Assembly: GCA_964507795.1 (NCBI GenBank) | Contig: CAZDQV010000029.1 | Span: 1-21,066 of the forward strand | Source of the DNA: UMGS973 sp964507795 | Lineage (GTDB): Bacteria > Bacillota > Clostridia > Peptostreptococcales > Anaerovoracaceae | Direction: 5' to 3' | Length of the DNA stretch: 21,066 bases | Program-made: the position numbers and the translations under genes | Notes under the pieces: model-generated | What the model was told of the DNA's origin: nothing | The model's database searches: none | Seen by the model: the letters and a program-made list of their open reading frames with translations, nothing else | Part shown: piece after piece, positions 8,021 through 15,296 of the stretch | Layout of the letters: every line of letters starts with the position of its first letter | How positions within the stretch are numbered: the first letter of the stretch is position 1

Positions 8021-8039
8021 ATTGATTGTTTTTATTAAA

Positions 8040-8080
8040 CTATAGCTTGTATCTATAGAATATGATATTATAGATGCAAG
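8040..8080. promoter_or_regulatory. LysR-type operator region with nested dyads
   Basis: The divergent intergenic region contains ATAG-N7-CTAT (within 8040-8058), which fits the T-N11-A LysR-type box. It also contains a longer imperfect inverted repeat: CTTGTATCTATA (8046-8057) and TATAGATGCAAG (8069-8080), 11 of 12 positions matching around an 11-base spacer. The second dyad covers the likely -10 TATTAT (8066-8071) and reaches the ribosome binding site of the regulator gene, so it is well placed for autorepression and control of the divergent operon. Confidence 0.55.
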
Positions 8081-8092
8081 GAGGAGACTCGC

Positions 8093-9007
8093 GTGAATTT
8101 GGACTATATCAGATATTTTGTCAAGCTTGCCCAGTTGCAGCATTATACAAAAGCGGCGGAGATGCTTTGTATTTCCCAGCCCAGCCTAAGCCATGCCGTG
8201 CGTCAGATGGAAAAAGAGCTGGGTGTGCAGCTATTTGAAAAGAAAGGTAGAAACACAGTTCTGACAAGGTTTGGAGAGGAGTTTCTTGATATTAGCAAAA
8301 AAACTCTTTCAACACTTGATGAGGGAATTGCATCGATTAAACGCAGCGCAGGCGGCGAAGGTCTTATCAGGCTGGGATTTCTCAGAGTTCTGGGTGTGGA
8401 TTTCATACCGGTTCTTGCGGCAGAATTTATCAGGCAGAACCCCCAAAAGGATATCAGGTTTACATTTCATACCGAGCGGACAGGCCCCCTGCTTGAAGGG
8501 CTTTCAGACAGAGCCTTTGACCTGGTGTTCTGCTCTGCTCCAAGGTCGGAATTAAATGTGCGGGCGACACCTGTACTTGAGCAGAAGCTGGTTGTGATTG
8601 TGCCAGATGGACATTACCTTGCGGGGAAAAAAACTGTAAGTCTCGAAGAAACCCTTGCCTACCCTCAGATATATTTTTCAGAAGGGTCAGGAATACGTAG
8701 AGTGGTAGACGGGCTTTTTGAATATATAGGCGCAAAGCCTCAAATAACATGTGAAACCGAAGAGGATCAGGTAATAGCAGGCCTTGTGGCGAGCGGCTTT
8801 GGAATTGCAGTGGTGCCTTATATGGATGTGCTTATGAAGCTTGATGTGGCAATCCTTGAAATCGACTATCCGCCATACAGACGGGAATTCTTTATGGTCG
8901 AGAATAGCGATGCCTATTTGTCTCCTGCAGCTGCGGCCTTTAGAGATTTCGTAATAAGCAGGAAAACCCCTGAGTTTGGTTGTGCATGCAAAGAAACATC
9001 TGAATAA
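8093..9007 (+). CDS. LysR-family transcriptional regulator
   Basis: This 304-aa protein is a typical LysR regulator. Residues 1-60 form the winged helix-turn-helix, with YTKAAEMLCISQPSLSHAVR as the recognition region and LGVQLFEKKGRNTVLT as the wing. A linker helix follows, then the two-lobed effector-binding domain with FLRVLGVDFIPVLAAEF and DQVIAGLVASGFGIAVVPY. The start is a GTG at 8093, with AAGGAGG eight bases upstream. It is transcribed away from the membrane protein/ABM operon across a shared control region containing LysR-like dyads, so that operon is the most likely target. The effector is unknown. Confidence 0.9.
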   Translation: MNLDYIRYFVKLAQLQHYTKAAEMLCISQPSLSHAVRQMEKELGVQLFEKKGRNTVLTRFGEEFLDISKKTLSTLDEGIASIKRSAGGEGLIRLGFLRVLGVDFIPVLAAEFIRQNPQKDIRFTFHTERTGPLLEGLSDRAFDLVFCSAPRSELNVRATPVLEQKLVVIVPDGHYLAGKKTVSLEETLAYPQIYFSEGSGIRRVVDGLFEYIGAKPQITCETEEDQVIAGLVASGFGIAVVPYMDVLMKLDVAILEIDYPPYRREFFMVENSDAYLSPAAAAFRDFVISRKTPEFGCACKETSE

Positions 9008-9016
9008 TGATACAAT
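9008..9016 (+). promoter_or_regulatory. Extended -10 promoter of the MoxR/VWA pair
   Basis: TGATACAAT just after the LysR stop matches an extended -10 element (TGnTATAAT type). No convincing -35 is seen. Transcription from it would give a leader of about 35 bases before ATG 9055, which is preceded by TTAGGAG (9041-9047). Confidence 0.4.
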
Positions 9017-9054
9017 CTGTATAGAAAAATATACTAAATGTTAGGAGCGTATTT

Positions 9055-9885
9055 ATGAGTGAAACACTATACCGGTTCAAAGGAACAAAAGACTATATAA
9101 TAAATGATGAATTAATGCAGACTGTCAATATCGCCATTAAAATGAACAAGCCATTGCTTGTAAAAGGCGAACCTGGAACAGGCAAGACAGCGCTGGCAGA
9201 GTCTGTTGCCAAAGCATTGGGTAAAAAGCTTGTTGTCTGGAGCATCAAATCTACAACCAAAGCCAGCGATGGACTTTATCACTATGATGTGGTGCGCAGG
9301 CTCTATGACAGTGAACTTGGCAACGAAGGAGTAGATGATATCAAACGATACATTAAGCTTGGCAAGATAGGCGAAGTGTTTACTTCAGAAGAACAGTGCG
9401 TCCTCCTTATAGATGAAATTGACAAGGCTGATCTTGAGTTTCCAAACGATTTGTTGTGGGAGCTTGACCGTATGGAATTTTATATCCCGGAAACAGACGA
9501 AACAATAAAAGCAAAAAATCCGCCTATTGTTATCATAACATCAAATGCCGAAAAAGAGCTGCCAGATGCTTTTTTGCGTAGATGCGCGTTTCATTTTATC
9601 GAATTTCCGGATGAAAAATTAATGAGAGATATAATTCTTGCACATTATCCTGATATAGAGTCACAACTTATGGAGCAGGCTCTTGATGCATTTTTCTATG
9701 TGCGAGAGTATTTTGATTTAAGGAAAAAACCGGCCACAAGTGAACTGCTGGATTGGATAAGTGCACTAAGGCTCAGTGGAATACAGACAGGCAGGCTCAG
9801 GCAGGAACTTCCCCTCCTCAGTTTTCTCATAAAAAAGGACGAAGATATGGATACTATGAAGAAAAGCATAGGAGGGCTCAGATAA
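9055..9885 (+). CDS. MoxR-family AAA+ ATPase
   Basis: This 276-aa protein is an AAA+ ATPase of the MoxR/AAA_5 type (PF07728). Walker A is GEPGTGKT (38-45), Walker B is VLLIDE (116-121), and the sensor 1/arginine-finger region is ITSNAEKELPDAFLRRC (161-177). MoxR proteins act as chaperone-like remodelers that mature or activate a client, usually together with a VWA-domain protein encoded next door, as here. The gene is joined to the VWA gene by a TAATG stop/start overlap, so the two are translationally coupled. No client enzyme (for example a CoxL-type dehydrogenase) is visible in the window. Confidence 0.88.
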   Translation: MSETLYRFKGTKDYIINDELMQTVNIAIKMNKPLLVKGEPGTGKTALAESVAKALGKKLVVWSIKSTTKASDGLYHYDVVRRLYDSELGNEGVDDIKRYIKLGKIGEVFTSEEQCVLLIDEIDKADLEFPNDLLWELDRMEFYIPETDETIKAKNPPIVIITSNAEKELPDAFLRRCAFHFIEFPDEKLMRDIILAHYPDIESQLMEQALDAFFYVREYFDLRKKPATSELLDWISALRLSGIQTGRLRQELPLLSFLIKKDEDMDTMKKSIGGLR

Positions 9886-11075
9886 TGTTTTTGGGATTTC
9901 TGCTTTTTCTTCGCAAAGACGGCATCAAGGTGACAATGCATGACTGGCTCGCGCTAATGAAAGGATTGAGTATGGGTTTGCATGAGCAGACTGTGAACGG
10001 CTTTTTTGTTCTGTGCAAAGCACTTCTTCTCAAGACAGAATGTGATCTTGATAAATTTGAAGAATTGTTCTATCAGTACTTCAAAAACGTAAAGGCAGAT
10101 GATATTGAAGATGAAATACAAAGAATTAGGGAAGAGCCGGAGATTGAAAAAAAGCTGAGAACCTGGATAGAGCAAAACAACCTTGACAAGGATTTCGCCA
10201 GCAAAAGAATTGACGAACTGTTTGCGTTATTTGACGAGGACTTCAATGAAGTTCAAGCATCAGCAGGAGAAAGCCCGGGTGAAGTTAATTTTGTCAGAAC
10301 AGGGGCAGCAGCAGGTTCAGGGTATGGAAATGGCAGTGCGATGCAGGGCATTGGTGGCAAAAGCATAGTGCATTCAAGAGGTGACAGGAAATTCAGGGAC
10401 TGGAGGACGGATTGCACTATTGAATCAAGACAGTTTCAGATGGCATTCAGGCTGCTTAGAGAATTGTCACGCAAGCTTGGCAGCAGCGAGGAGGAACTTG
10501 ATATACGGGGGACTGTTGACAGCACCTGCAGGCAGGCTGGTATTCTTGATGTTAAAATGCAGCCGCCAAGGAAAAACAGGCTCAAACTGATGGTGCTTAT
10601 CGATTCAGGAGGATCCATGAGACCGTATGAACAGCTGTGCAGCCTGCTGTTTCAATCGCTTCACAAGGCAAATACTTTTTCTGATTTAAAGATTTACTAT
10701 TTTCACAATTGTCTTGAGGATAAAGTTTACACGGAGCCGTCTATAAACCCAGAGAAATCCATTAGAACAAAGTGGATTATGAGGAATATTTCAAAGGAAT
10801 ACAATATTATTTTTGTAGGCGATGCTGACATGGCAATGCATGAACTGACAGATGGGACTCAAAGCAGCTGGAGTGTAGAAACAAATGATGGATTAACATG
10901 GTTTAAATTGTTCAAAGAAAGGTATAAACACTCTATTTGGCTCCATCCTCAGGAGAGAGAAGAAAACATAGCATGGATGCCTGAATCCTTTGTAGAAATT
11001 GAAAAGGTGTTTCCGATGTTCAGGTTATCCATAGACGGGCTTAAAGAGGGCATGTATAGATTGCTTAGGAGCTGA
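9885..11075 (+). CDS. CoxE-like VWA-domain protein
   Basis: This 396-aa protein has a C-terminal von Willebrand factor A domain with the metal-ion (MIDAS) motif D-S-G-G-S at residues 240-244. It also has IIFVGDADMAMHEL and a final WLHPQ segment typical of CoxE-like proteins (PF05762). The N-terminal half is helical and charged, with a glycine-rich linker around residues 140-165. I chose ATG 9885 in the TAATG overlap with the upstream stop, with GGAGGG eight bases before it, rather than a start inside the ATPase gene. It should be the adaptor partner of the MoxR ATPase, presenting a client protein. The pair ends the plus-strand block; the next gene is convergent 41 bases away and no clear terminator lies between. 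Confidence 0.86.
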   Translation: MFLGFLLFLRKDGIKVTMHDWLALMKGLSMGLHEQTVNGFFVLCKALLLKTECDLDKFEELFYQYFKNVKADDIEDEIQRIREEPEIEKKLRTWIEQNNLDKDFASKRIDELFALFDEDFNEVQASAGESPGEVNFVRTGAAAGSGYGNGSAMQGIGGKSIVHSRGDRKFRDWRTDCTIESRQFQMAFRLLRELSRKLGSSEEELDIRGTVDSTCRQAGILDVKMQPPRKNRLKLMVLIDSGGSMRPYEQLCSLLFQSLHKANTFSDLKIYYFHNCLEDKVYTEPSINPEKSIRTKWIMRNISKEYNIIFVGDADMAMHELTDGTQSSWSVETNDGLTWFKLFKERYKHSIWLHPQEREENIAWMPESFVEIEKVFPMFRLSIDGLKEGMYRLLRS

Positions 11076-11116
11076 GTGTAAAAACCACAAAACATATGCC
11101 CTCAAATTATGTATGC

Positions 11117-12061
11117 TTATGCAATACAGTTCATGACGACAGTTATCATCATTTCTTTTTCTTCTGGTTTTGACTCGGCGATCATGATTGTGAGTGCAAC
11201 CAGAGTATGGTCGTCAATCAGCTTGTTGCCTCCTGCAAACAGTACGCCGTTTTTGTCAAGAAAATACAAGAACATGGTGGCTGCAATTCTTTTGTTGCCG
11301 TCGAGGAAACTGTGGTTTTTGGTGACAAAGTACAGTAGGTGTGCAGCCTTTTCTTCGAGGCTTGGATACAGCTCCTGCCCTCCGAAGGACTGATAAATGT
11401 TACCTATGCTGCCTTTGAAGGAATCATCTTTTTCTCTGCCAAACAGATCTGATTCATCGCCAAAACGCATTTGAGAGATCACATCCATGCACTCCTCATA
11501 TGAAAGTTTGTATGTGGCATTGCTTCCTTTCGGGCGGCACATGCTTTGATGGTCATATGAATCGAGCATGTTGAGTGCGTCGCTATACTTTTCAATAACA
11601 CTCAGTATCTGTCTGCTGTCCAGCGTGTTCTCAGTTCTTTTCATGACTTTTATCATTTCGCCAAGCTGAGCAATACGATTATTATTTACAGCATAACCTT
11701 GCAATATATATTGCTTGAGTACAGAATTTGCCCATTTGCGAAACTCAACACCACGTTTGGATTTCACACGATAGCCGACTGAGATGATGACATCAAGGTT
11801 GTAAAAGTCAGTCATATGTGTTTGTGTTTTGCCTTTAATAGCACCGTGTGGAGTGGTTGTCGCAAATTTTGCGACAACCACACTGCCATCCAACTCTTCC
11901 TGCAGAGCATTATTGATATGCTTGCCTATTGTTTTGACGTCTCTGCCAAAAAGCTCCGCCATCTGTTGGCGGTTCAGCCATACGGTTTCTGCATTTACAG
12001 GAACCTCAAGAGTTACTTCATTGTCTGCTGTTTTGAATAAAACGATTTCTTTTTTGTTCAT
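11117..12061 (-). CDS. RhuM-Doc fusion protein (RhuM N-terminus, Fic/Doc C-terminus)
   Basis: This 314-aa protein joins a RhuM-type N-terminal domain (about residues 1-125) to a Fic/Doc-fold C-terminal domain (about 150-314). The RhuM part shows VWLNRQQMAELFGRDVKTI, a likely helix-turn-helix, then YNLDVIISVGYRVKS and FRKWANSVL. The Fic/Doc motif is HSFLDGNKR (250-258), with the catalytic His and the NKR ending of Doc-type enzymes rather than the GNGR of AMPylating Fic proteins. RhuM-Doc proteins are widespread and poorly characterised; a nucleotidyl- or phospho-transferase acting on a host target is the family expectation. ATG 12061 is preceded by AGGAGG at six bases. I see no separate antitoxin gene beside it. 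A perfect 14-bp inverted repeat lies inside the gene at codons 61-70. Confidence 0.87.
   Translation of the reverse strand: MNKKEIVLFKTADNEVTLEVPVNAETVWLNRQQMAELFGRDVKTIGKHINNALQEELDGSVVVAKFATTTPHGAIKGKTQTHMTDFYNLDVIISVGYRVKSKRGVEFRKWANSVLKQYILQGYAVNNNRIAQLGEMIKVMKRTENTLDSRQILSVIEKYSDALNMLDSYDHQSMCRPKGSNATYKLSYEECMDVISQMRFGDESDLFGREKDDSFKGSIGNIYQSFGGQELYPSLEEKAAHLLYFVTKNHSFLDGNKRIAATMFLYFLDKNGVLFAGGNKLIDDHTLVALTIMIAESKPEEKEMMITVVMNCIA
11853..11881. repeat. Perfect 14-1-14 inverted repeat inside the RhuM-Doc gene
   Basis: The left arm GTGGTTGTCGCAAA (11853-11866), centre T (11867) and right arm TTTGCGACAACCAC (11868-11881) are perfectly complementary. The element encodes VVVAKFATTT, and its centre is the third base of the Lys65 codon. 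A second RhuM gene in the window has a repeat of the same design at the same alignment position but a different sequence. Confidence 0.95.
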
Positions 12062-12087
12062 TTTGAACCTCCTTTTTGTTTGTAAAT

Positions 12088-12137
12088 AAAAAAAACGCAC
12101 AAGTACGATGCGGGTTTACCGCAATCATCCTTGCACG
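12088..12137 (-). terminator. Terminator of the exonuclease/TauE operon
   Basis: On the minus strand the stem pairs CGTGCAAG with CTTGTGCG (12130-12137 with 12096-12103), with an inner GCGG/CCGC helix (12110-12113 with 12119-12122), and is followed by eight U (12088-12095). It lies between the TauE stop (12222) and the rhuM-doc ribosome binding site. It should end the upstream transcript; read-through or regulated termination could also tune rhuM-doc. Confidence 0.75.
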
Positions 12138-12221
12138 TTTATGCTCGTGTATAGCCCGGCCGGATAAGGCCTGTGTATATATGGTATCTTATAATAACAC
12201 TTTGATTAAGGATGTTTCTGC

Positions 12222-12974
12222 TCAGAACAACAAATCCTTAACAAGCTTGCAAAACAGTAACGCCAATATTATATAGTACATCGGGCGTATGAATTTAGCA
12301 CCCTTTGAAATTGCAAGCGAAGCTCCGACGTAATTGCCAAGAGCATATGCAGGAACAGCAAGCATCACATAAAACCATTTGGCACAACCTGATAAAGCGT
12401 AGGTAATAGTGGAAATTGTGCTGACAAACATAGTAACAAAACGTGTATTGCCATTGGCTGTAACCAGGTCATACTTCAGGAAAGCTGAGAAAGCAAGCAT
12501 GAAGAAAGTGCCGCTGGCAGGTCCGTAAAAGGCATGGTATGTACCAACGACAAATCCAATTGCTGCTGATAGCAATATCGCTTTTTTCTTTGTATTTTCT
12601 GCTGATTTGTTTTCGGCTCCAGCATTGGGCTTAAGGAGAGAAAACACAGCCAGGACGGGTATCAATATCAGAAGGATTATCTGCAGATACCACTCAGAAA
12701 CCAGCAGGTTAAGCTTTGCTCCTGTAAAGCCTCCTGCAATGCCAAAAGGAACTGCATATATGATATTCCTTATATCTATTTTGTCGCTTTTGTAGAACTT
12801 TACAACGGATGTGGCTACGCCGGGAAGCATTGAGATTTGGTTTGTGCCTACTGCTGTGTGGGCGGGAAGTCCTATTGCAAAAAGTACGGGAAGTGTAATC
12901 AGACCGCCACCCCCGCAGACAGCATCAACTATGCCCCCGAAAAAATATGCTATAAATACTATTACTGCTTTCAT
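12222..12974 (-). CDS. TauE/SafE (TSUP) family membrane exporter
   Basis: This 250-aa protein is a sulfite/anion exporter family member (PF01925) with about eight transmembrane helices in two related halves. The N-terminal repeat contains GGIVDAVCGGGGLITLPVL and the second half AFYGPASGTFFMLAFSAF, both typical glycine-rich family motifs. The known substrates of the family are small sulfur-containing or organic anions, but specificity cannot be read here. The start is ATG 12974 with AAGGAG 11 bases upstream, a slightly long spacing. The gene follows the exonuclease stop by 18 bases, so the two share a transcript; a functional link between them is not obvious. Confidence 0.85.
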   Translation of the reverse strand: MKAVIVFIAYFFGGIVDAVCGGGGLITLPVLFAIGLPAHTAVGTNQISMLPGVATSVVKFYKSDKIDIRNIIYAVPFGIAGGFTGAKLNLLVSEWYLQIILLILIPVLAVFSLLKPNAGAENKSAENTKKKAILLSAAIGFVVGTYHAFYGPASGTFFMLAFSAFLKYDLVTANGNTRFVTMFVSTISTITYALSGCAKWFYVMLAVPAYALGNYVGASLAISKGAKFIRPMYYIILALLFCKLVKDLLF

Positions 12975-12992
12975 TTTGAAATGTGCTCCTTT

Positions 12993-13577
12993 TTAGATTG
13001 TGTTTTCTCTGTACTCACGTTCCTCTTGAATAAAAGACTCAAGATCCAGCATTCTGATAACTGCAGCTGTATCTCTGGCATCGTTGAGTGCATCATGAGC
13101 CTTGATGCCTTTCAGACCAAAATAGTAAAAGGCATAGTCCAGAGAAAAATCTCTATCTTCCATAGTCTCCTGCAGATCGAACATAATCTGTGCGTCAAAA
13201 TCTTCCGGTAGCCAGTCATATGCCATATCATGCATTATGAGGTTCTCTATGAGAATCTTTTTGTCTGATGGACCCCAGGTAAGCATGATGCTGTCATTGC
13301 CGCACCACTCACGGAACATGCTGATTGCATCTTCAAAAAGCTTCCCGTTCTCCAGGTCAGCGTCGGTTATCGATGTGAGCTCCTCTACCCTTTTGTTCAT
13401 CTTCCGGTAAAACACCGGCTTTACTTTTGTATTGAATTCACCAATTTCATCCAAATCATCATTCAGCTTGACAGCGCCGATTTGGATTATCTCTCCATTG
13501 AATGTAATTGGTGTCCAGATACGATTGTTACCGTTTTCCGGCATATTCCATTCAAGATCTAATACTATGTAGTTCAT
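12993..13577 (-). CDS. DEDDh-type 3'-5' exonuclease
   Basis: This 194-aa protein is a stand-alone member of the RNase T/epsilon (DEDDh) superfamily, similar to KapD/ERI-1-like exonucleases. The metal-binding set is visible: Asp7 and Glu9 in LDLEWN, Asp105 in WGPSD, and His161 with Asp166 in HDALNDARD. It should remove nucleotides from a 3' end of RNA or single-stranded DNA in the cytoplasm. ATG 13577 is preceded by GGAG at six bases. A good minus-strand promoter lies upstream (TTGAAG, 18 bp, TATAAT). The gene is first in an operon with the TauE/SafE exporter. Confidence 0.87.
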   Translation of the reverse strand: MNYIVLDLEWNMPENGNNRIWTPITFNGEIIQIGAVKLNDDLDEIGEFNTKVKPVFYRKMNKRVEELTSITDADLENGKLFEDAISMFREWCGNDSIMLTWGPSDKKILIENLIMHDMAYDWLPEDFDAQIMFDLQETMEDRDFSLDYAFYYFGLKGIKAHDALNDARDTAAVIRMLDLESFIQEEREYRENTI

Positions 13578-13660
13578 TTGACGCTCCGTGTCTGTAAATT
13601 TTCATATGCCATTAATTCTTCAACTGATATGCGGATGTAATCCCCATAATCATTCACAAA

Positions 13661-13707
13661 GCATTATATCATTTAATGCCTTTCTGCTTCAACTTAAACA
13701 TATGTTT
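13661..13707 (-). promoter_or_regulatory. Promoter of the exonuclease operon with two palindromes
   Basis: On the minus strand TTGAAG (13687-13692) and TATAAT (13663-13668) are spaced by 18 bp. The -10 is covered by the inverted repeat GCATTA-N7-TAATGC (13661-13679), and a perfect 12-bp palindrome AAACATATGTTT (13696-13707) lies just upstream of the -35. Both positions suit a repressor or activator, but no regulator gene is adjacent. Confidence 0.55.
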
Positions 13708-13752
13708 GCTTTGTGCGCATGTGAATAAATCCGATCGAGGTAAAGGTGAATT

Positions 13753-13794
13753 ATGATGGACATAAAAAGAGTTGGCCTGCATTATTACGGCTAA
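13753..13794 (+). other. Possible 13-codon open reading frame
   Basis: ATG ATG at 13753 opens MMDIKRVGLHYYG followed by TAA, with AAAGGTG four bases upstream. It lies in the gap between the MFS gene and the exonuclease gene, on the opposite strand. I do not recognise it; it could be chance, a leader peptide or the stump of a lost gene. Confidence 0.15.
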
Positions 13795-13813
13795 TGAGAA
13801 ACCTCACAGCGTG

Positions 13814-15235
13814 TCATAGATGAATGGCTGGTTCTTTTGTTACAAGCTGATGCGACTGGCTGTAGAATACTCCTGACGAACATCCCAGCATCAGAATTGA
13901 CAGGATTGCCAACATGACAAAAGCGTGTATTGTGCCTGTGGTAGTTCCGGAAGCCATATTATGAGAAGCTTGAGAAGAGGCCACAATTGTAGAGCAGACT
14001 GCTGTTCCGATGGCGCCTGCCAATTGCTGCAGCGTGTTGATGACAGCGTTGCCGTCACTGCTGAGTTCCTGTGGCAGAGTACCAAGGCCGTTGGTCATGG
14101 TTGTTCCTACGGAGAATCCCTGCCCCAGGGCAAAAATGAGATAGAAGCAGGCAATCAGAAGGAGAGAACTCTTTCCGAGAAACAGAGCAAAGCATAAAGT
14201 GGAGACAATTACAGATATATTTCCTGTGAGAATCGGCTTTCTTGCACCGATGCAATCCAGAAGTCGTCCGCTGAACGGTGACAGTGCAGCTCCGATGATG
14301 CATCCCGGAAGCAGCAGACAGCCAGAAATAAAGGCATTTTCACCGGAAACGAGCTGCGAATAGTTTGGAATAAGGAATCCCATGCCGAGGCAAATAAACT
14401 GAATCAGCAGAATTGACATCACACTGAGAGAAAACGGCAGATTACGAAATACCTGAACATGTATAAGCGGAGCCTTGCTGCAAAGACTGTGGCGATAAAA
14501 CAAGGTGAGAGCAGCAACACTGATTGTCAGCAAGCATAGAACAGGAAAGCTGATCCAGCCAAAAGAGGATGCCAGGTTGATACCAAAAATCATAGTTGAA
14601 AATCCGCATAAGAGCATTAGATAACCTTTCCAGTCAAATGAAAGTCTCTCTGTAGGTTGAATCTGGCGAATACTGCTTATTCCAAAAACCAGTGACAGGA
14701 GAAGCAGTGGAAGCAAAATGACGAAAATCATTCTCCAGCCGAGCAGGTTGACAATCATACCACCTAAGGATGGGCCGACGGCGGGGGCAACAGCGGTAAT
14801 CAGAGACGCTATGCCCATCATTACACCCATTTTGTCATAAGGTGCTTGCTCCAGTACAATATTGAACATCAGTGGCAGAGCAAGTCCTGTACCGACTCCC
14901 TGAATCAGCCTGCCCAGAAGCAGGATGGAGAAAGCCGGGGCAGCAGCACACAATACAGTCCCGGCAATAAACAGGATGTTTGCAGTAAAGAACAGTGTTT
15001 TGGTACGGAATCGGCGTTTGAGCCATGACGAGGCAGGAATGATAACAGCTAAAATCAGCAGATAGCCAGTGGTAATCCACTGAACCGTGGATGTGCTGAC
15101 AGAGAATTCCTTCATAAGAGTTGGAAATGTAACGTTCATGGCTGTTTCCACAACTACGCCGGAAAAGGACATGATTCCTGCTGCTATTATGGAAAGAATC
15201 AGTTTTAAATCTATTTTTCGTTCAAATTCGGTCAT
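13814..15235 (-). CDS. DHA2-family (EmrB/QacA-like) drug efflux transporter
   Basis: This 473-aa protein is a 14-helix major facilitator of the DHA2 drug:H+ antiporter family. Recognisable parts are the first-helix motif VVVETAMNVTFPTL (the usual DxT is degenerate), SSWLKRRF in motif A, GRLIQGVGTGLALP and the antiporter motif AVGPSLGGMIVNLLGWRMIF. It should export cationic or hydrophobic toxic compounds from the cytoplasmic membrane. The start is ATG 15235 with AAAGGA about 11 bases upstream. It lies 61 bases after the MarR gene in the same direction, and the MarR protein probably represses both through the palindromic site at 15843-15863. I find only a weak hairpin downstream (GCC/GGC near 13774-13791) before the exonuclease promoter. 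Confidence 0.9.
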   Translation of the reverse strand: MTEFERKIDLKLILSIIAAGIMSFSGVVVETAMNVTFPTLMKEFSVSTSTVQWITTGYLLILAVIIPASSWLKRRFRTKTLFFTANILFIAGTVLCAAAPAFSILLLGRLIQGVGTGLALPLMFNIVLEQAPYDKMGVMMGIASLITAVAPAVGPSLGGMIVNLLGWRMIFVILLPLLLLSLVFGISSIRQIQPTERLSFDWKGYLMLLCGFSTMIFGINLASSFGWISFPVLCLLTISVAALTLFYRHSLCSKAPLIHVQVFRNLPFSLSVMSILLIQFICLGMGFLIPNYSQLVSGENAFISGCLLLPGCIIGAALSPFSGRLLDCIGARKPILTGNISVIVSTLCFALFLGKSSLLLIACFYLIFALGQGFSVGTTMTNGLGTLPQELSSDGNAVINTLQQLAGAIGTAVCSTIVASSQASHNMASGTTTGTIHAFVMLAILSILMLGCSSGVFYSQSHQLVTKEPAIHL

Positions 15236-15265
15236 TATATTAAGTGTTCCTTTCGTTCAAAGCAA

Positions 15266-15285
15266 CGCCGGGCATGAGCACGGCG
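15266..15285 (-). repeat. GC-rich hairpin between marR and the efflux gene
   Basis: CGCCG (15266-15270) and CGGCG (15281-15285) form a five-pair GC stem around a 10-base loop inside the 61-base intercistronic gap. It could adjust the ratio of regulator to pump or mark an RNA processing point; no T-run follows. Confidence 0.4.
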
Positions 15286-15296
15286 GGCGGTATAGA

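Noticed and set aside
13774..13793. Weak GCC/GGC hairpin after the MFS gene as an intrinsic terminator.
   Set aside because: Three or four pairs with a large loop is insufficient, although a short T-stretch lies beyond it on the minus strand.
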